Origin: Isochrysis galbana
Lineage: Eukaryota; Haptophyta; Isochrysidales; Isochrysidaceae
Reading direction: 5' to 3'
Assembly: GCA_018136815.1 (NCBI GenBank)
Contig: JADDIW010000141.1
Location: 1 to 25,000, forward strand
DNA: 25,000 bases
In this document: positions 1 to 9,270 of the stretch, in pieces
How positions within the stretch are numbered: the first letter of the stretch is position 1
How the letters are laid out: every line of letters starts with the position of its first letter
The notes under the pieces: generated by a model
Database searches by the model: none
What the model was told of the DNA's origin: nothing
Seen by the model: the letters and a program-made list of their open reading frames with translations, nothing else
Made by a program: the position numbers and the translations under genes

Positions 1-150
1 AGGAGGATCTCCTCCCCTTAGTCCTCTTCTTTTCACAGCTCCTTCTGAGACATACTCCCCTGACACGTCACGTGATTCGTCCGCGTTCGTCCTCTGATCG
101 TGATCATTCATTCAGTCTCTCTTTGGTTCCCCCGCTTCCTTCTGGAAACG

Positions 151-166
151 TATATATATATATATG
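151..166 (+). promoter_or_regulatory. possible TATA element of the tandem GST_N-like gene
   Basis: An alternating TA run lies about 140 nt upstream of the ATG at 306, the only such element in the GC-rich flank. The spacing would suit a TATA box with a 5' UTR of roughly 110 nt. It could equally be a chance dinucleotide repeat; there is no transcript evidence. Confidence 0.3.
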
Positions 167-305
167 TATCGATCCACCTGGGTCAGACTCTCAGTAAAGT
201 AGACAAAAGCTCCTTCCGTCTCCACTTGCTGTCCTGCCGGAGGAGCCCCGCCCGGCACTTCCCCACCCCCTTACTCCGCCCATCTGTGCACCCACCCAAG
301 GTGAG

Positions 306-1157
306 ATGCCTGTCGGAAGGCTCGAATGGATTTCCGCCTCGGCGGGCTCGCTCGCACGTGGCTGGCTCGGCGCAGCTCCAGCTCCTCGGCGTGGACCGCC
401 GCCGACGCCTGCCCTCCGGCTGTACGAGTACGAAGCAAGCCCATGGTGTCGGCGAGTCCGCGAGACGCTGTGTGTGCTCGGGCTCGACGTGCTCGTGCTG
501 CCGTGTCCACGTGAGACCCTACGACTCGAAGGTGTGTACAGTGCGCGCTCACGCTTCCGGGTCGAAGCGGCCGAGAAGCTAACCGCCGCCGTCGATGCAG
601 CCGGCGAGAAGCCTCACATCAGCTTCCCTCTGCTCATCGACGAGACGGCCCATCAGACACTGTTAGGATCTGCGACAATCGTCGCGCATCTATGGGAGGC
701 GTACGGTAGAGATGTCATTGAGCGCCCACGACTTGACGTGCTCCTGAATGGCGGTCACCTCCCCAAGCTTCTGGACTTCGCGTTCTTGATCGCTCCATCG
801 GCTTGCCGCCCGCTCGGAGAGCATGGGCTCATGCTTGCTCCCGCGCGCACCCCTAAGCGGCCACTGGTGCTACATGGCTGCGAACCGGACCCGGGATCCC
901 GTCTCGTGCGCGAAAGATTATGCACGCTTGGGATACCCTACATCCAAAAGCAAAGGCCAGCCAGTGGGCCTTTGCCTCATCTTGAGGATCCAAACACTGG
1001 GTTCGCTACCTTTGGTGCTGCTCAGGTACTCCGCTACTTGGACGACCAGTACCGGCTAGGTAACGCGCGGAATTTACTGGCCTCTGTACCAGCCGATAAT
1101 CTTGCGCATGACACACGCCCTTCGTGGATCTCACGCATTCTCAAACCAGACAGGTGA
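306..1157 (+). CDS. tandem thioredoxin-fold (GST N-terminal-like) domain protein
   Basis: The 283-residue ORF starts at ATG 306 and stops at TGA 1155. Seen: two related domains. Domain 1 (about residues 38-134) has LYEYEASPWCRRVRE followed by LDVLVLPCPRE, which matches the glutaredoxin/GST_N fold of plastid-type double-domain proteins of plants and algae. Domain 2 (about 186-252) repeats the pattern with PLVLHGCEPDPGSRLVRE, then LPHLEDPNTG and AAQVLRYLDDQY. In related proteins the first motif is usually CPFC; here it is SPWC, so only the resolving position Cys48 is left, and domain 2 lacks a CxxC. A dithiol redox role is therefore doubtful and a binding or glutathione-type role is more likely (inference). 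Residues 1-37 are Arg/Ala/Pro-rich and could be a targeting peptide. Donor-like sites lie just before the ATG (AAG|GTGAG at 300/301) and after the second domain (TAG|GTAACG at 1059/1060), so extra exons at either end are possible. I am sure of the domains, less so of the ends. Confidence 0.72.
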   Translation: MPVGRLEWISASAGSLARGWLGAAPAPRRGPPPTPALRLYEYEASPWCRRVRETLCVLGLDVLVLPCPRETLRLEGVYSARSRFRVEAAEKLTAAVDAAGEKPHISFPLLIDETAHQTLLGSATIVAHLWEAYGRDVIERPRLDVLLNGGHLPKLLDFAFLIAPSACRPLGEHGLMLAPARTPKRPLVLHGCEPDPGSRLVRERLCTLGIPYIQKQRPASGPLPHLEDPNTGFATFGAAQVLRYLDDQYRLGNARNLLASVPADNLAHDTRPSWISRILKPDR

Positions 1158-2224
1158 CCAATGGGGCAATGGGGCGCGTCGGTGCTGGTGCAGCCGTGTT
1201 GTTTGCACGTACGACTGTGCACAAAACCAAATGCCTTGAGTGTGTGAATCGATTTTGTGGCATGCTTTAAGCAACGACCAGATGAGGATCGAATCCGTAC
1301 AACAGCTTGATGTGTGCTTGTCTTCTTTGACTTGAGCAAGTTTACTTGTTGTATGCCCTTGGCCGCAAGGAAGGTGAACTTCGAGCGAGGCCGTGAACCC
1401 CCCCCATCGATGACCATTGTCAATGGGGCGGAATGGTGTCACTATCGCCCCCAAGAAATGTCGAGATGTCGCGAAACATGAGTTCCCCTGCCCTTCTCTG
1501 TTGCCCGCGCGCGGCCATGGAAATTTGAGCGCGGCGGCGCGCAGGCGAAGGAGGCAACAAGAGCGCGGGCGCAAGCGTGCAGCGTCCCGCCGCTGCCCTC
1601 GGCATTAGAGGTGGGGGAGAGTGGGTTGAAAAAAACTCTTGTTGATCCGGAGGCCCACATTTTTTCATCGTGGGGCCGGGGGAAGATTTCCCCTCGTCTC
1701 TCTCCCCGCTCGAATCCGAATCGAGGCAGAGAGAAGGCGACCGACTTCCTGACAGACCGCGACCTTCGCCGCGCTCCAACGAGAGCGCACGGCGGTGGTC
1801 AGCCCCCCCTTGTCGCTGGTGTTCGAGCTAAATGGTCCGGGGACACCAGTCGGCGGTCTCACCGGCGTTTCATGCCACCGCACTCGGCCGACTCCTGCTT
1901 CACCTGCCCACGCAGCATGGCCGCCAAACCCACCCACCCTACACCACTTCCAGCCCCAACCTGAGAAGGATGACATCGGCTTGCCTACGCGCTCCTACTC
2001 CTACGCGCAGAACCCCATCCAGCCCATTGGTACGCTTCCTTCCAACCCCTCAGACTACCCACCCGCAAGCTCGGGAATCGTGGCGAGCATTGCCATACAG
2101 CCCTCTTCGCGCGCCGCGCTGCCACCGCAGGACTTCCTGTGAAGGCATGGGCTGACGGAGTATGCCTCGTTCCTCGTTCCTTGTAGGGCGGTCAAACTCA
2201 AACAGGGCTTTTGAGTACTAATAT

Positions 2225-2240
2225 GGGGGGGGGGGGGGGG
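2225..2240 (+). repeat. poly-G run (16 nt)
   Basis: Sixteen consecutive G residues, followed by ACATTTTTTG. It is a homopolymer tract of the kind that recurs throughout the window's intergenic DNA. Confidence 0.9.
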
Positions 2241-2509
2241 ACATTTTTTGACCATGTTCCAAAGCCCACAACAAAACTCCCAGGGGGGCCACCTGCCGCC
2301 ACGAAAATATTCGCCAGAAAATGGTGCGATTCTCCTCCCCCCTCGCCCCTCCCTTCTCCCTTGCTGCTCTGGGGCTCTATCTACCGGTAAAGAACCGCGG
2401 CGCCCGCCGCGGGCCGCGGGAGTGATAGGCGTATTTTGAAACGGAGTATTCATCACACCGGATTCCTTATTGATCCGTCCCACTCGTCGGCTGCGCCCAT
2501 TCGAGGGCT

Positions 2510-2705
2510 GTGAATAGATTAAACTATTATCTAGATAATAGGCAGAAAGTACAGAAGTCACACACACTATTACTATAACCTCTTTGTAGATAGATAGTGC
2601 CTAGTCAAACACCATCTCTATCTAATATATTAGCGAAACTCTCGAATAGTACTTATACCCTAGATAGATATATATAGTGATAGTGGCCAAAAAACAAAAA
2701 TGAGC
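2510..2705. other. AT-rich island
   Basis: A sharp composition drop within GC-rich DNA. It contains the palindrome ATTATCTAGATAAT near 2526-2539 and several GATAGATA/TATATA motifs. No ORF or RNA is evident. It lies just beyond the 3' side of the minus-oriented family A repeat. Confidence 0.5.
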
Positions 2706-2896
2706 TGCACAAGCACTCGCAACAGGACATGCAAGCCGAGCTCGCTCCGGTGATGCGTTCCCCCCTTCCTCCTATGCCTACCACAGGGCTGGCGGCCGCA
2801 TCAGTCCCGACTTATCTTGTAAACAGAAATAGGTGCGAGACTTACCCATTTTTCGGTGGTCGGAGCTCTCGCTCCGCGCTCCGCCCATCCCCTTCT

Positions 2897-3376
2897 CCGC
2901 CGTTCTCCGCGCTCTCTCTCTTCTCTCCTGCGGCACGCGCGATGGCGCGCTTGCGACAGGCCTGCAGCTGCCCTCTGGCGACCCCTAGCTAGAGACTCTT
3001 GGAGCTTGGAGCGGCCAGCTCAGGGGGCAGAGGAGGCTGGGGTTGGTTGGGCCCTGGCCCTGGCCTCCCGCCTGCCTCTCCCTCGCTCGCGCTCCTGAGC
3101 CTCAGGGGTCCCCACGCTGCACCTGTCTGCCTGTCGACCGAGGGGACCGGAGGGGTTGGATGGAGCGATGGGCTGGCCACGACAGGCCAGGGGAAGCGTG
3201 ACAGGTGACAGGCGAGCCCGCCAGGGAGAGATTGGGCCAGCAAGGCCGCAGTTTGCTCATGGCATAAGCCATCAGGCATGCCAGGAGCATAGGTGGTTCC
3301 TCCCCCATGGCATGGGAGGAGTGGAAAGGGGGGGGTCTCGTGCCCCCCCACGGGCGAACTAAGTATAAACTTAGTT
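2897..3376 (-). repeat. family A dispersed repeat, copy A1
   Basis: Read on the minus strand, this copy begins with the 20-bp near-palindrome AACTAAGTATAAACTTAGTT (3357-3376). It continues with a G-run/C-run hairpin, the box GCCATGGGGGAGGAACCACC, a GGCATGCCTGATGGCTTATG box, and later CTCAGGGGGCAG with CTGCCTCTCCCTCGCTCGC (plus-strand reading). The same order of boxes occurs at 23870-24303 on the plus strand and, for the distal half, at 24737-25000 on the minus strand. By eye the match to 23870 is high, with substitutions and small indels. It encodes nothing recognisable. It is a non-autonomous mobile repeat by inference from its dispersal. Confidence 0.75.
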
Positions 3377-3638
3377 GCTCACCTCACCACTCACCTCCGC
3401 CTTCACCTCAATGGCGTGCAGCGAGGCCGGAAGCCGGAAGGGAGATTTGAAGGGTATACATATGTGTGTGCGTCTGAGGCATCGGCACGTGTCAAGGTGT
3501 ACGGCAAGTGAGCTGAGGGCTGTCGTGATATTACCGGGCTAGTGGCAATAGTGGTACTAACTCTCAGATGTTTAGTATTATATGACGCAGAAGGCTCATC
3601 GTCACTACCCATATTTACATTAGCCGCTGAAGCTATGA

Positions 3639-4226
3639 CTACGGCCACAGCCGAACACTAGCACCCACCCAATCCCGTGGCAGTCCAGCTGTAGAGCGGT
3701 GAGCAGAGTAGCCACGGGTATCATCACAACATGTGCGTGCAATGAAGATTCCATGACCCGCAAAAAAGCGCAAAGGAAGAAAGGCAACCGTAGGCCGTCT
3801 CGATCCCAACGAGGGTTCTGTTAGTCCGGGGAATTCCTCGACGACTAAGGCGCATCCGATCTTCTCCATAGCTGCAACACTTGAAGCATCATCGAGCTGC
3901 AACACTTGAAGCATCATATCCAACCCGTCATATTCGTTGCACGTGTCCGTACAGTTTGCAGCTAGTCCACCATGAGAGAGAACAAAAACATCGGAATTCG
4001 AACAGGATTGCGAGGCAGCCAATGCGGAGCCAAGCTTCCTGTAGGCAACTATTTGTGTTGATCTGAATCTCTGCCGGATGCAGCTGATGACGTCGCTGTG
4101 TCCAACACAAGAATCGGGGAGAGAAGGACGTGCATCCCCAAGGAAGTACAATCCCACCCAATCCATGGCAACTATCACCGTTGGGGCATGGTCCAGCGGA
4201 ATGCCTAATGTACCTGACTTACGCAT
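3639..4226 (-). CDS. hypothetical protein, unrecognised
   Basis: A 195-residue ORF lies downstream of, and on the same strand as, the F-box/ankyrin gene, 132 nt past its stop. I do not recognise a family. It has a hydrophobic start (TVIVAMDWVGLYFLG), six or more cysteines and a segment DVFVLSHGGLA. The composition is protein-like rather than low-complexity, which argues for a real coding exon. The region encoding DASSVAAMEK and its neighbour contains a near-tandem 23-bp duplication. It has no transmembrane pattern beyond the first 20 residues. It could be a separate gene, a 3' exon of a spliced gene, or a decaying fragment. Confidence 0.35.
   Translation of the reverse strand: MRKSGTLGIPLDHAPTVIVAMDWVGLYFLGDARPSLPDSCVGHSDVISCIRQRFRSTQIVAYRKLGSALAASQSCSNSDVFVLSHGGLAANCTDTCNEYDGLDMMLQVLQLDDASSVAAMEKIGCALVVEEFPGLTEPSLGSRRPTVAFLPLRFFAGHGIFIARTCCDDTRGYSAHRSTAGLPRDWVGASVRLWP
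3870..3917 (+). repeat. 23-bp direct duplication
   Basis: AGCTGCAACACTTGAAGCAT plus CAT occurs at 3870-3892 and again at 3895-3917, with two bases between. The 25-bp period is not a multiple of three, so inside the overlapping ORF the two copies are read in different frames. Confidence 0.95.
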
Positions 4227-4358
4227 GATGAACTAAATTAACGACAGGATTGAGCGAGTGATGGCTGGCTGCAGACCATACCTCGTCACCATGGCAGACA
4301 TGCACAATGGGCAGAAGTGACTGAGCGAGGCCAGTTTGCTGCAAAATGATCCTGAGTG

Positions 4359-5147
4359 CTAGTGCGAAAAGAGCTCTTCGATACTGCTGCTCATGTGCCT
4401 CCTGACGTGCTCGCCGCGCCCCTTCGCCTCCTCTCGCTGTTTGGCGAGCATTTTGATGCCACCTTGGAGGATGGTGTGCTCAATGTAGATATCGCGATAT
4501 GACACGAGACAGGACTGTCGGTCGCCTAGGTGCTTCTTTAGATGAACCCAACACAAGTGCTCCCACAAGGTGGGACTGTCGCGTAGCGAGTGGAAATGAC
4601 GCGAGGTCTCGCTCAGCGAGAGCACGTCGGCCAGATTTAAATGCTTGGTGATCTCAATGCTAGCATCATCAGGCAATGTGGAGAACGTTAGGGGCGGGGG
4701 GGAACCGACAGCCTGCATCTCCACATCCGTCCGCTCGCACTCGGCGACATTATGTGCGACCTGAAGCTGTTGGTTGCTGCCTCCAGTGTGTTCGTCACAG
4801 CCGCTGGACTCCATCCGGAGGCGATCACCGCGGCTAGGGCTCATCGCCTCCGCCCCGCCGCCCTGCTCATTCCATCGCCGAAGCGGCGAGTTCTCGCCCC
4901 CAAAGAGGAGAGGATGCGCGTCAGCCATGAGATCGACAGGTCGCTGGCCGGCCGCATTAGTCGTGGACGGATCAAGCCCACGCTCGACGAGCTCGGAGGC
5001 GAGCTCGAGGCGGCCGCAGCGCATGGCGTGATGAAGGAGCGTGTTTCCCTCCGCGTCGGTTGAGAGCAGCGCGGCCGGGCTCGTGTCGATCAGTCGGCGG
5101 AGGAGGGCCTCGCCACCATCCCTGGTGATGAGCGAGATGGCGAGCAT
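4359..5147 (-). CDS. ankyrin-repeat F-box protein (probable SCF substrate adaptor)
   Basis: The 262-residue ORF is read on the minus strand. Seen: an ankyrin unit at about residues 31-79 (DAEGNTLLHHAMRCGRLELA, then ELVERGLDP and GQRPVDL), a Ser/Gly/Glu-rich linker at about 85-150, and an F-box at about 153-200 (LPDDASIEITKHLNLADVLSLSETSRHF reads as its core, ending in LWEHLC). The tail is charged and helical. F-box proteins bind SKP1 in cullin-RING ubiquitin ligases, with the repeat domain recruiting targets (family knowledge); the target here is unknown. The first ATG at 5147 falls inside another ankyrin repeat: the frame continues upstream as SPPTGGRTP, and stays open to a TGA at 5250-5252. 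A 5' exon is therefore likely beyond about 5250, joined by an intron I could not place. The gene is divergent from the glycosyltransferase at 5585. Confidence 0.75.
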   Translation of the reverse strand: MLAISLITRDGGEALLRRLIDTSPAALLSTDAEGNTLLHHAMRCGRLELASELVERGLDPSTTNAAGQRPVDLMADAHPLLFGGENSPLRRWNEQGGGAEAMSPSRGDRLRMESSGCDEHTGGSNQQLQVAHNVAECERTDVEMQAVGSPPPLTFSTLPDDASIEITKHLNLADVLSLSETSRHFHSLRDSPTLWEHLCWVHLKKHLGDRQSCLVSYRDIYIEHTILQGGIKMLAKQREEAKGRGEHVRRHMSSSIEELFSH

Positions 5148-5584
5148 CGGCGTCCGCCCGCCAGTGGGGGGCGACGCGCGCGCGGAGAGTAAGGTGGGAG
5201 GGAAGGGAAGAAGAGTGGGCGGGGGACGTTGGGGGGTGGAAGCTGATGCTCAACTTCGCCCGTCGAGCTGGGTGCGCGTGCCCTTCGCTCAGCCCTGTCC
5301 GCCGCACTCTCTCGCCTCACCCCTCGCTCCCTATCCCCCCCCGCGCGAGCGAGGACGGCCGGCCACCGAGGCGCCCCCCCGCTCTTCCCCCCGCCCCCCT
5401 CCCAACCATTGATTTGTAAAACAAATTTGTGTAGAGGCTGCCGCTTCATGGGCATGCCCTATTTCTATCGGACTGGCGTGGCCCATCTAAGATAGGAGGG
5501 AGTACACATTTAGATGGGCCACGCCAGTCGCATCGTTATCGTCGAGCGAGCGCCGCGGTGGCGGCGGCGGCAGCGAGGTGGCGG
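5148..5584. promoter_or_regulatory. shared intergenic region of two divergent genes
   Basis: This stretch separates the minus-strand F-box/ankyrin gene from the plus-strand glycosyltransferase, so it must hold both promoters and 5' leaders unless the F-box gene has a distant first exon. It is C/G-rich with no obvious TATA box. A perfect inverted repeat lies near the glycosyltransferase end. Confidence 0.45.
5471..5529 (+). repeat. perfect 20-bp inverted repeat with 19-nt loop
   Basis: The left arm GACTGGCGTGGCCCATCTAA (5471-5490) is exactly complementary to the right arm at 5510-5529. The loop contains GGAGGGAGTAC. Pairing stops on both sides (5470/5530 mismatch, 5491/5509 mismatch). It lies 56 nt upstream of the glycosyltransferase ATG. 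It could be a hairpin in the 5' leader, a dyad protein-binding site, or a tiny MITE-like remnant. Confidence 0.95.
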
Positions 5585-8381
5585 ATGCGGCTGCTCGGCG
5601 CAGGCGTGCGCTCGCTCGCTGCCGGTTTCGCGCTCGGCATGCTACTCGCTCTCATCTCTAGCCGTGGAGCGCCACGTCGCCCAGCACGCACGCCGCCTGC
5701 TGGCTTGGCGCAGCTGCCTGCAAAGGCCGACTTTCGCACGCACAGAGCCCCGGCAGAGAGCATCGGGCGGCGTGGGCGGCACGCCGAACGGCGGCGACGC
5801 GGCGGGGCACATGACATGATAGAGCCCGGTTGCGGTGCCCCACCGGCCGTCGAACCCTTGCCTGAACACGACCCGAGGTTCTACGAGAGCCTGGACCACC
5901 TTGCGCCGCTCCCACGCGAGGCCCTCGACCTGTCCGCACCGGGGGTTCCTGCCGTCGTCGCGCGCACGCGTGGGTGGCGGAACGAAATCATCTTATTCAC
6001 AGCAGACTCGCAGATGTCGGGCTGGGCTTTCCACTTTGTGACGCAGCTCCGCTCCAGGAGGCTCGAGAATTGGGTCATTCTTTCTGACGGGCCAAACAAC
6101 TGTGAGAGCATGCACTTGCAGTGGGACCAGATGGTGAAGGCACATGGCGAGCAGCCCTTGTCATGCGTGCATTCGTCATATCCGGCGAGTCATCCAGGAT
6201 GGGAGCAGTGGGCGCCGTATGCGCGAAAGGTAACACCACCCTTGTGCGCCTTTCGCCTGCTCGCTCACTGGTGGTAGACAAACACATGAAGGTGGGGAAA
6301 AAATGCGTGGCTCAACTGGCGGTGCCCTCAAATAATCACCCGTCCGATGCGCTTGCAAAGTCTGCATTCGAGCATCTGCTCCTCCTCTCGCACGCGCTGC
6401 CCTGTGCTAGATGGTTTCTTGACCTCGCTTTCCCATGGGCCATCAGGGAAGTCCTGGGAAAAAAGATGGAAGGCACCAAGTGTATATCTTCTGGGCAACG
6501 CGCTGGGTAGCCGCGCTTGCCCTGTTGCGTGAAGGCCTCAACGTGCTGTCGCTTGATATTGACGCCGTCATCCTTGGAGACGTGTACGCACGTCTACGCT
6601 CGCCCCCCCTGATATGGCAGGACGTACTCATCACGCAAAATGAGGACGCAGGCCAATCACTCAATTGTGGTTTTGTCTACTTCAATCGTGACGCGCCTGG
6701 GCGGCTTGCTGCCGCTGCCGCGTCAGGCGACCGTAAAGCACTTCGTCTTCAAGGGGCAGGCGAATCTACACACAATGTGACTGCATGCACTGCCAAAGGA
6801 GAGCCGCACGGCGAGGTACCGGCGGCCGAGTGGGTCTGTGAGATGATGTGGGAACGTCTGAAGCTCTTCCTTGAGATCGACTTGTTCGCACTTCAGCGCA
6901 AGCCCCGGCGCGAGGTGCTTTGGGAGCAAGATGCCTGGAACGACGTGGTCAAGAGCCTTGAATTTCGGAGACGCATTTTCCCGTGGGCCACCGGATACGG
7001 GAAGACATCCGAACTTTGGCTCTCGCTGGGCTACAAGCGTGTGGTCACAGATCCGACGCGCCATCCTGAAAAGTTTGTCCAATGGAATCGTCTGATGGAC
7101 GCCCGGTCGCCGCCATTCGACCCATCTTCCATCGACACGATCGCGAACGGAACCGGTCCGTCGAGGATGCTCTGTGCCTTCTTCGGCGAGCACTTGTATA
7201 AGCCATTGTTGTGGATTCCGCTCTGCTCTCCACCGAACATCTCCTCGGGTGCCCAAGTCGAGGTGCCGGCAGGTGAAACGTCTGGTGTCCCCCTTGGCGT
7301 TGTGCTGCCACGTCGCCCGAAGCGGGGCCTGCTAATGATTGCACCCATATGGCTCGCTTCGCTCGGAGCGGAAGAGCAAGCTGACTGGTCGGCGGCGCAG
7401 CCGGCGCCGCTGACCTTTGTGCACATTACGAATATGTGGAAGTGCTTTCCGCACGTGTGCTGGTCCAAGGCTGGGAGGCTCTTTTGGCTGCGTGCGCACG
7501 GATTTTGGGATACTCGACTCGATAGTCTTGGGCTGACACCGCAGGGCGCGCCCTTTGACAGCCAGACGCGTGCACTAGCGCTTCCACAGGCCACGGCGGA
7601 AGTGGCGCTAGCTAGACTGCCATCACAAACCCGCTCGCTAGCCGGATGGCCGCGCATCCCGGCCTGCGAGTACGGCTTCCGTCGTTTCCATGCATTGGTG
7701 CATAATCTTGTGACGCTTGCGATATTGATCGGGCGCAAGCCAGTGCTACCCCGCGTTCCATGTGAGTTTATTCGTGCAGTGACCCCTTCCAACGACTGGA
7801 GGGCGCCACTCTCCCGGTTTGGGATCCACCATCCTGGCATTGTCGTGACAGGCGGCGAGGGCGGGGCAGAACCGCAATGCCACGTGTCGCCAGGCACGTG
7901 GAGATGGGAAGGGCCAGGCCAATGCTACCATGATAGTATGATTTCAGATGTCGACTATGCCGCCTTTGTCGCCGGGCTCCATGGAGCACGCAACGGGAGC
8001 GTCGCAATCGACCTGCACCCACGCATAAGGAATTGGACAGCCAACGTCATGAACGAGCAAGTGCGCTGGCAAAGCCCGCGCGAGAAGCTTGAGCTTGGTC
8101 CGATTCGTGCCTTCTGTCGAGCTGCGAAGGCGCGTCCCGAACGGCTCTTGGTGGTTGAGGGATTATTGTCTCAACTCGATGAGATTGATCAAGTGCTGGT
8201 GGACGCGCCGCTACCGCCTGGAGAGTTTGCGACGGAAGCTCTGCGGCGCAAGTCGTCACTACCCAGGTGGCCTTCTCTCTTACTGGGGGAATCCCTAGAG
8301 GAGCTGAAGGTTGACTGCCCAGGTGCCGGTGGCCTAATCCAAAAGCGGATGCAGTGCGTCGGATACTTCCTCGCCGAATAG
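5585..8381 (+). CDS. type II membrane glycosyltransferase, nucleotide-diphospho-sugar transferase (GT77-like)
   Basis: Two exons: 5585-6229 and 6447-8381 (phase 0), giving 859 residues. The intron has donor AAG|GTAACA and acceptor CAG|GGA after a pyrimidine-rich tract. I chose ATG 5585 because the open frame above it offers only GTG. Residues 8-30 (GVRSLAAGFALGMLLALISS) form a signal anchor, so a Golgi lumenal enzyme is inferred. The catalytic region runs from EIILFTADSQMSGWAFHFVTQL (exon 1) across the splice to VYIFWATRWVAALALLREG and SLDIDAVILGD, with the metal-binding DxD at Asp252-Ile-Asp254, then LNCGFVYF. This is the nucleotid_trans pattern of plant and algal arabinosyl/galactosyl/xylosyltransferases (family knowledge). 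A long C-terminal part (about residues 500-859) has FHALVHNLVTLAILIGRKPVLPR and may be a second domain. Several N-glycosylation sequons are present. Sugar and acceptor cannot be told from sequence. Confidence 0.8.
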
Positions 8382-9099
8382 AATTATTGGTCTGTGTTCC
8401 GTGAGGGCCTCCCGCTAGAAACTCAGACTGATGAGACGACAATCATGCCGCCATTGCAGTTAGGGATACGACGGCTGAAGTCGCTTCTCACAGTCGCGCA
8501 ACATTTGACATTTTGACTTGGAACTTGTATCTGTAGAGTGAGAGCGCACACGCACAGGCCAATGTGTCGCTAACCAAGGCGAATCGGCTTGCGAGCTCAC
8601 TCGCTACTCCAAAACGTCCCGAACGAATACTTCGCGCGCTCGAATAATGCAAAAAGATGCCTTGACCCTCTCGCTGCACGCGTTGCTCTGGGACTCTGCG
8701 TGCTCCTTCGCTCGCGCTCGAACTCTAAGCACCCCACTCCCAATTCCCGTCTTACGGCGACTCCCCTTGTGGCGCTCGAATGATGCATGCTCACTCGCGT
8801 CTTCGCTTGCTTCCGCTCGCCTTGTGCACCGCCTTGGAGGCCTTGGTTGAGTCAGCCTTGAGGTGAGGCCCGTGCCCCGCTCTTTCCCAACTGCGTGTCG
8901 AGGAATGCGGAATGCACACTCATATTCATGGAGTAGGCCGAACGCAAATCTCAAATAGGCCGGTCACTCACGCTTTTCAATCACGATTTTCCACCCCTCC
9001 TGGGTGTCCAAGGATTCCCCAGGGACCCCCCTTACCTGCCCCCCCAGACTCCCCCCCCCCTGCGAACCCCCTCTACCCCGCCACGCCACCCTCAGCAGC
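8382..9099. other. intergenic DNA without recognisable genes
   Basis: Only short, overlapping ORFs are present. GCGCTCGAAT followed by ATGCA occurs twice (about 8637 and 8773). C-runs at about 9026-9060 precede the family A fragment. I see nothing else. Confidence 0.5.
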
Positions 9100-9270
9100 C
9101 ATGCTGGTCCCCCCCATGGGAGACAGCGGGCTGTGGACCCCACCTGGCCTACACCAGACAAGGCACACCAACCTTCCAACAGGCATGCCTTATGGCTTAT
9201 GGCAGAGGCCTCACTCACCCTGGAGAAGGCGGCGCGGCCCGAGACCGGGTGGCCCTTATGGGCGTAAAAC
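9100..9270 (+). repeat. diverged family A fragment, copy A6
   Basis: The box GGCATGCCTTATGGCTTATG near 9182-9201 matches the family A box (GGCATGCCTGATGGCTTATG in copy A1, minus strand) at all but one of 20 positions. It is preceded by a CCATGGGAG/ACC stretch in the expected order. The rest is diverged. It lies directly upstream of the LINE fragment in the same orientation, and the LINE reading frame runs through it. Confidence 0.45.

Larger units (their letters stand above)
1158..2896. other. unassigned intergenic DNA
   Basis: Several short overlapping ORFs occur on both strands, but none shows a recognisable domain or a consistent coding frame. It includes a 16-G run at 2225-2240 and a GC-palindromic patch near 2395-2420. 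I see no RNA gene. Confidence 0.5.

Noticed and set aside
100..582. 160-residue plus-strand ORF at the window start
   Set aside because: It overlaps the tandem thioredoxin-fold gene in another frame and has no domain; its first part might at most be a 5' exon ending at the donor-like site near 300.
1255..1297. tRNA-like B box (GGATCGAATCC near 1287)
   Set aside because: No A box or cloverleaf can be built from the sequence before it.
1795..2142. 115-residue plus-strand ORF with protein-like composition
   Set aside because: An overlapping frame is equally open, there is no recognisable domain, and no splice context supports it.
6230..6446. ORFs across the glycosyltransferase intron (for example 6121-6510)
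   Set aside because: The flanking exons join in frame with good GT-AG signals and restore a continuous catalytic domain, so this is intron.
7031..7897. 288-residue minus-strand ORF
   Set aside because: It is the antisense shadow of the glycosyltransferase second exon, which has clear domain motifs on the plus strand.
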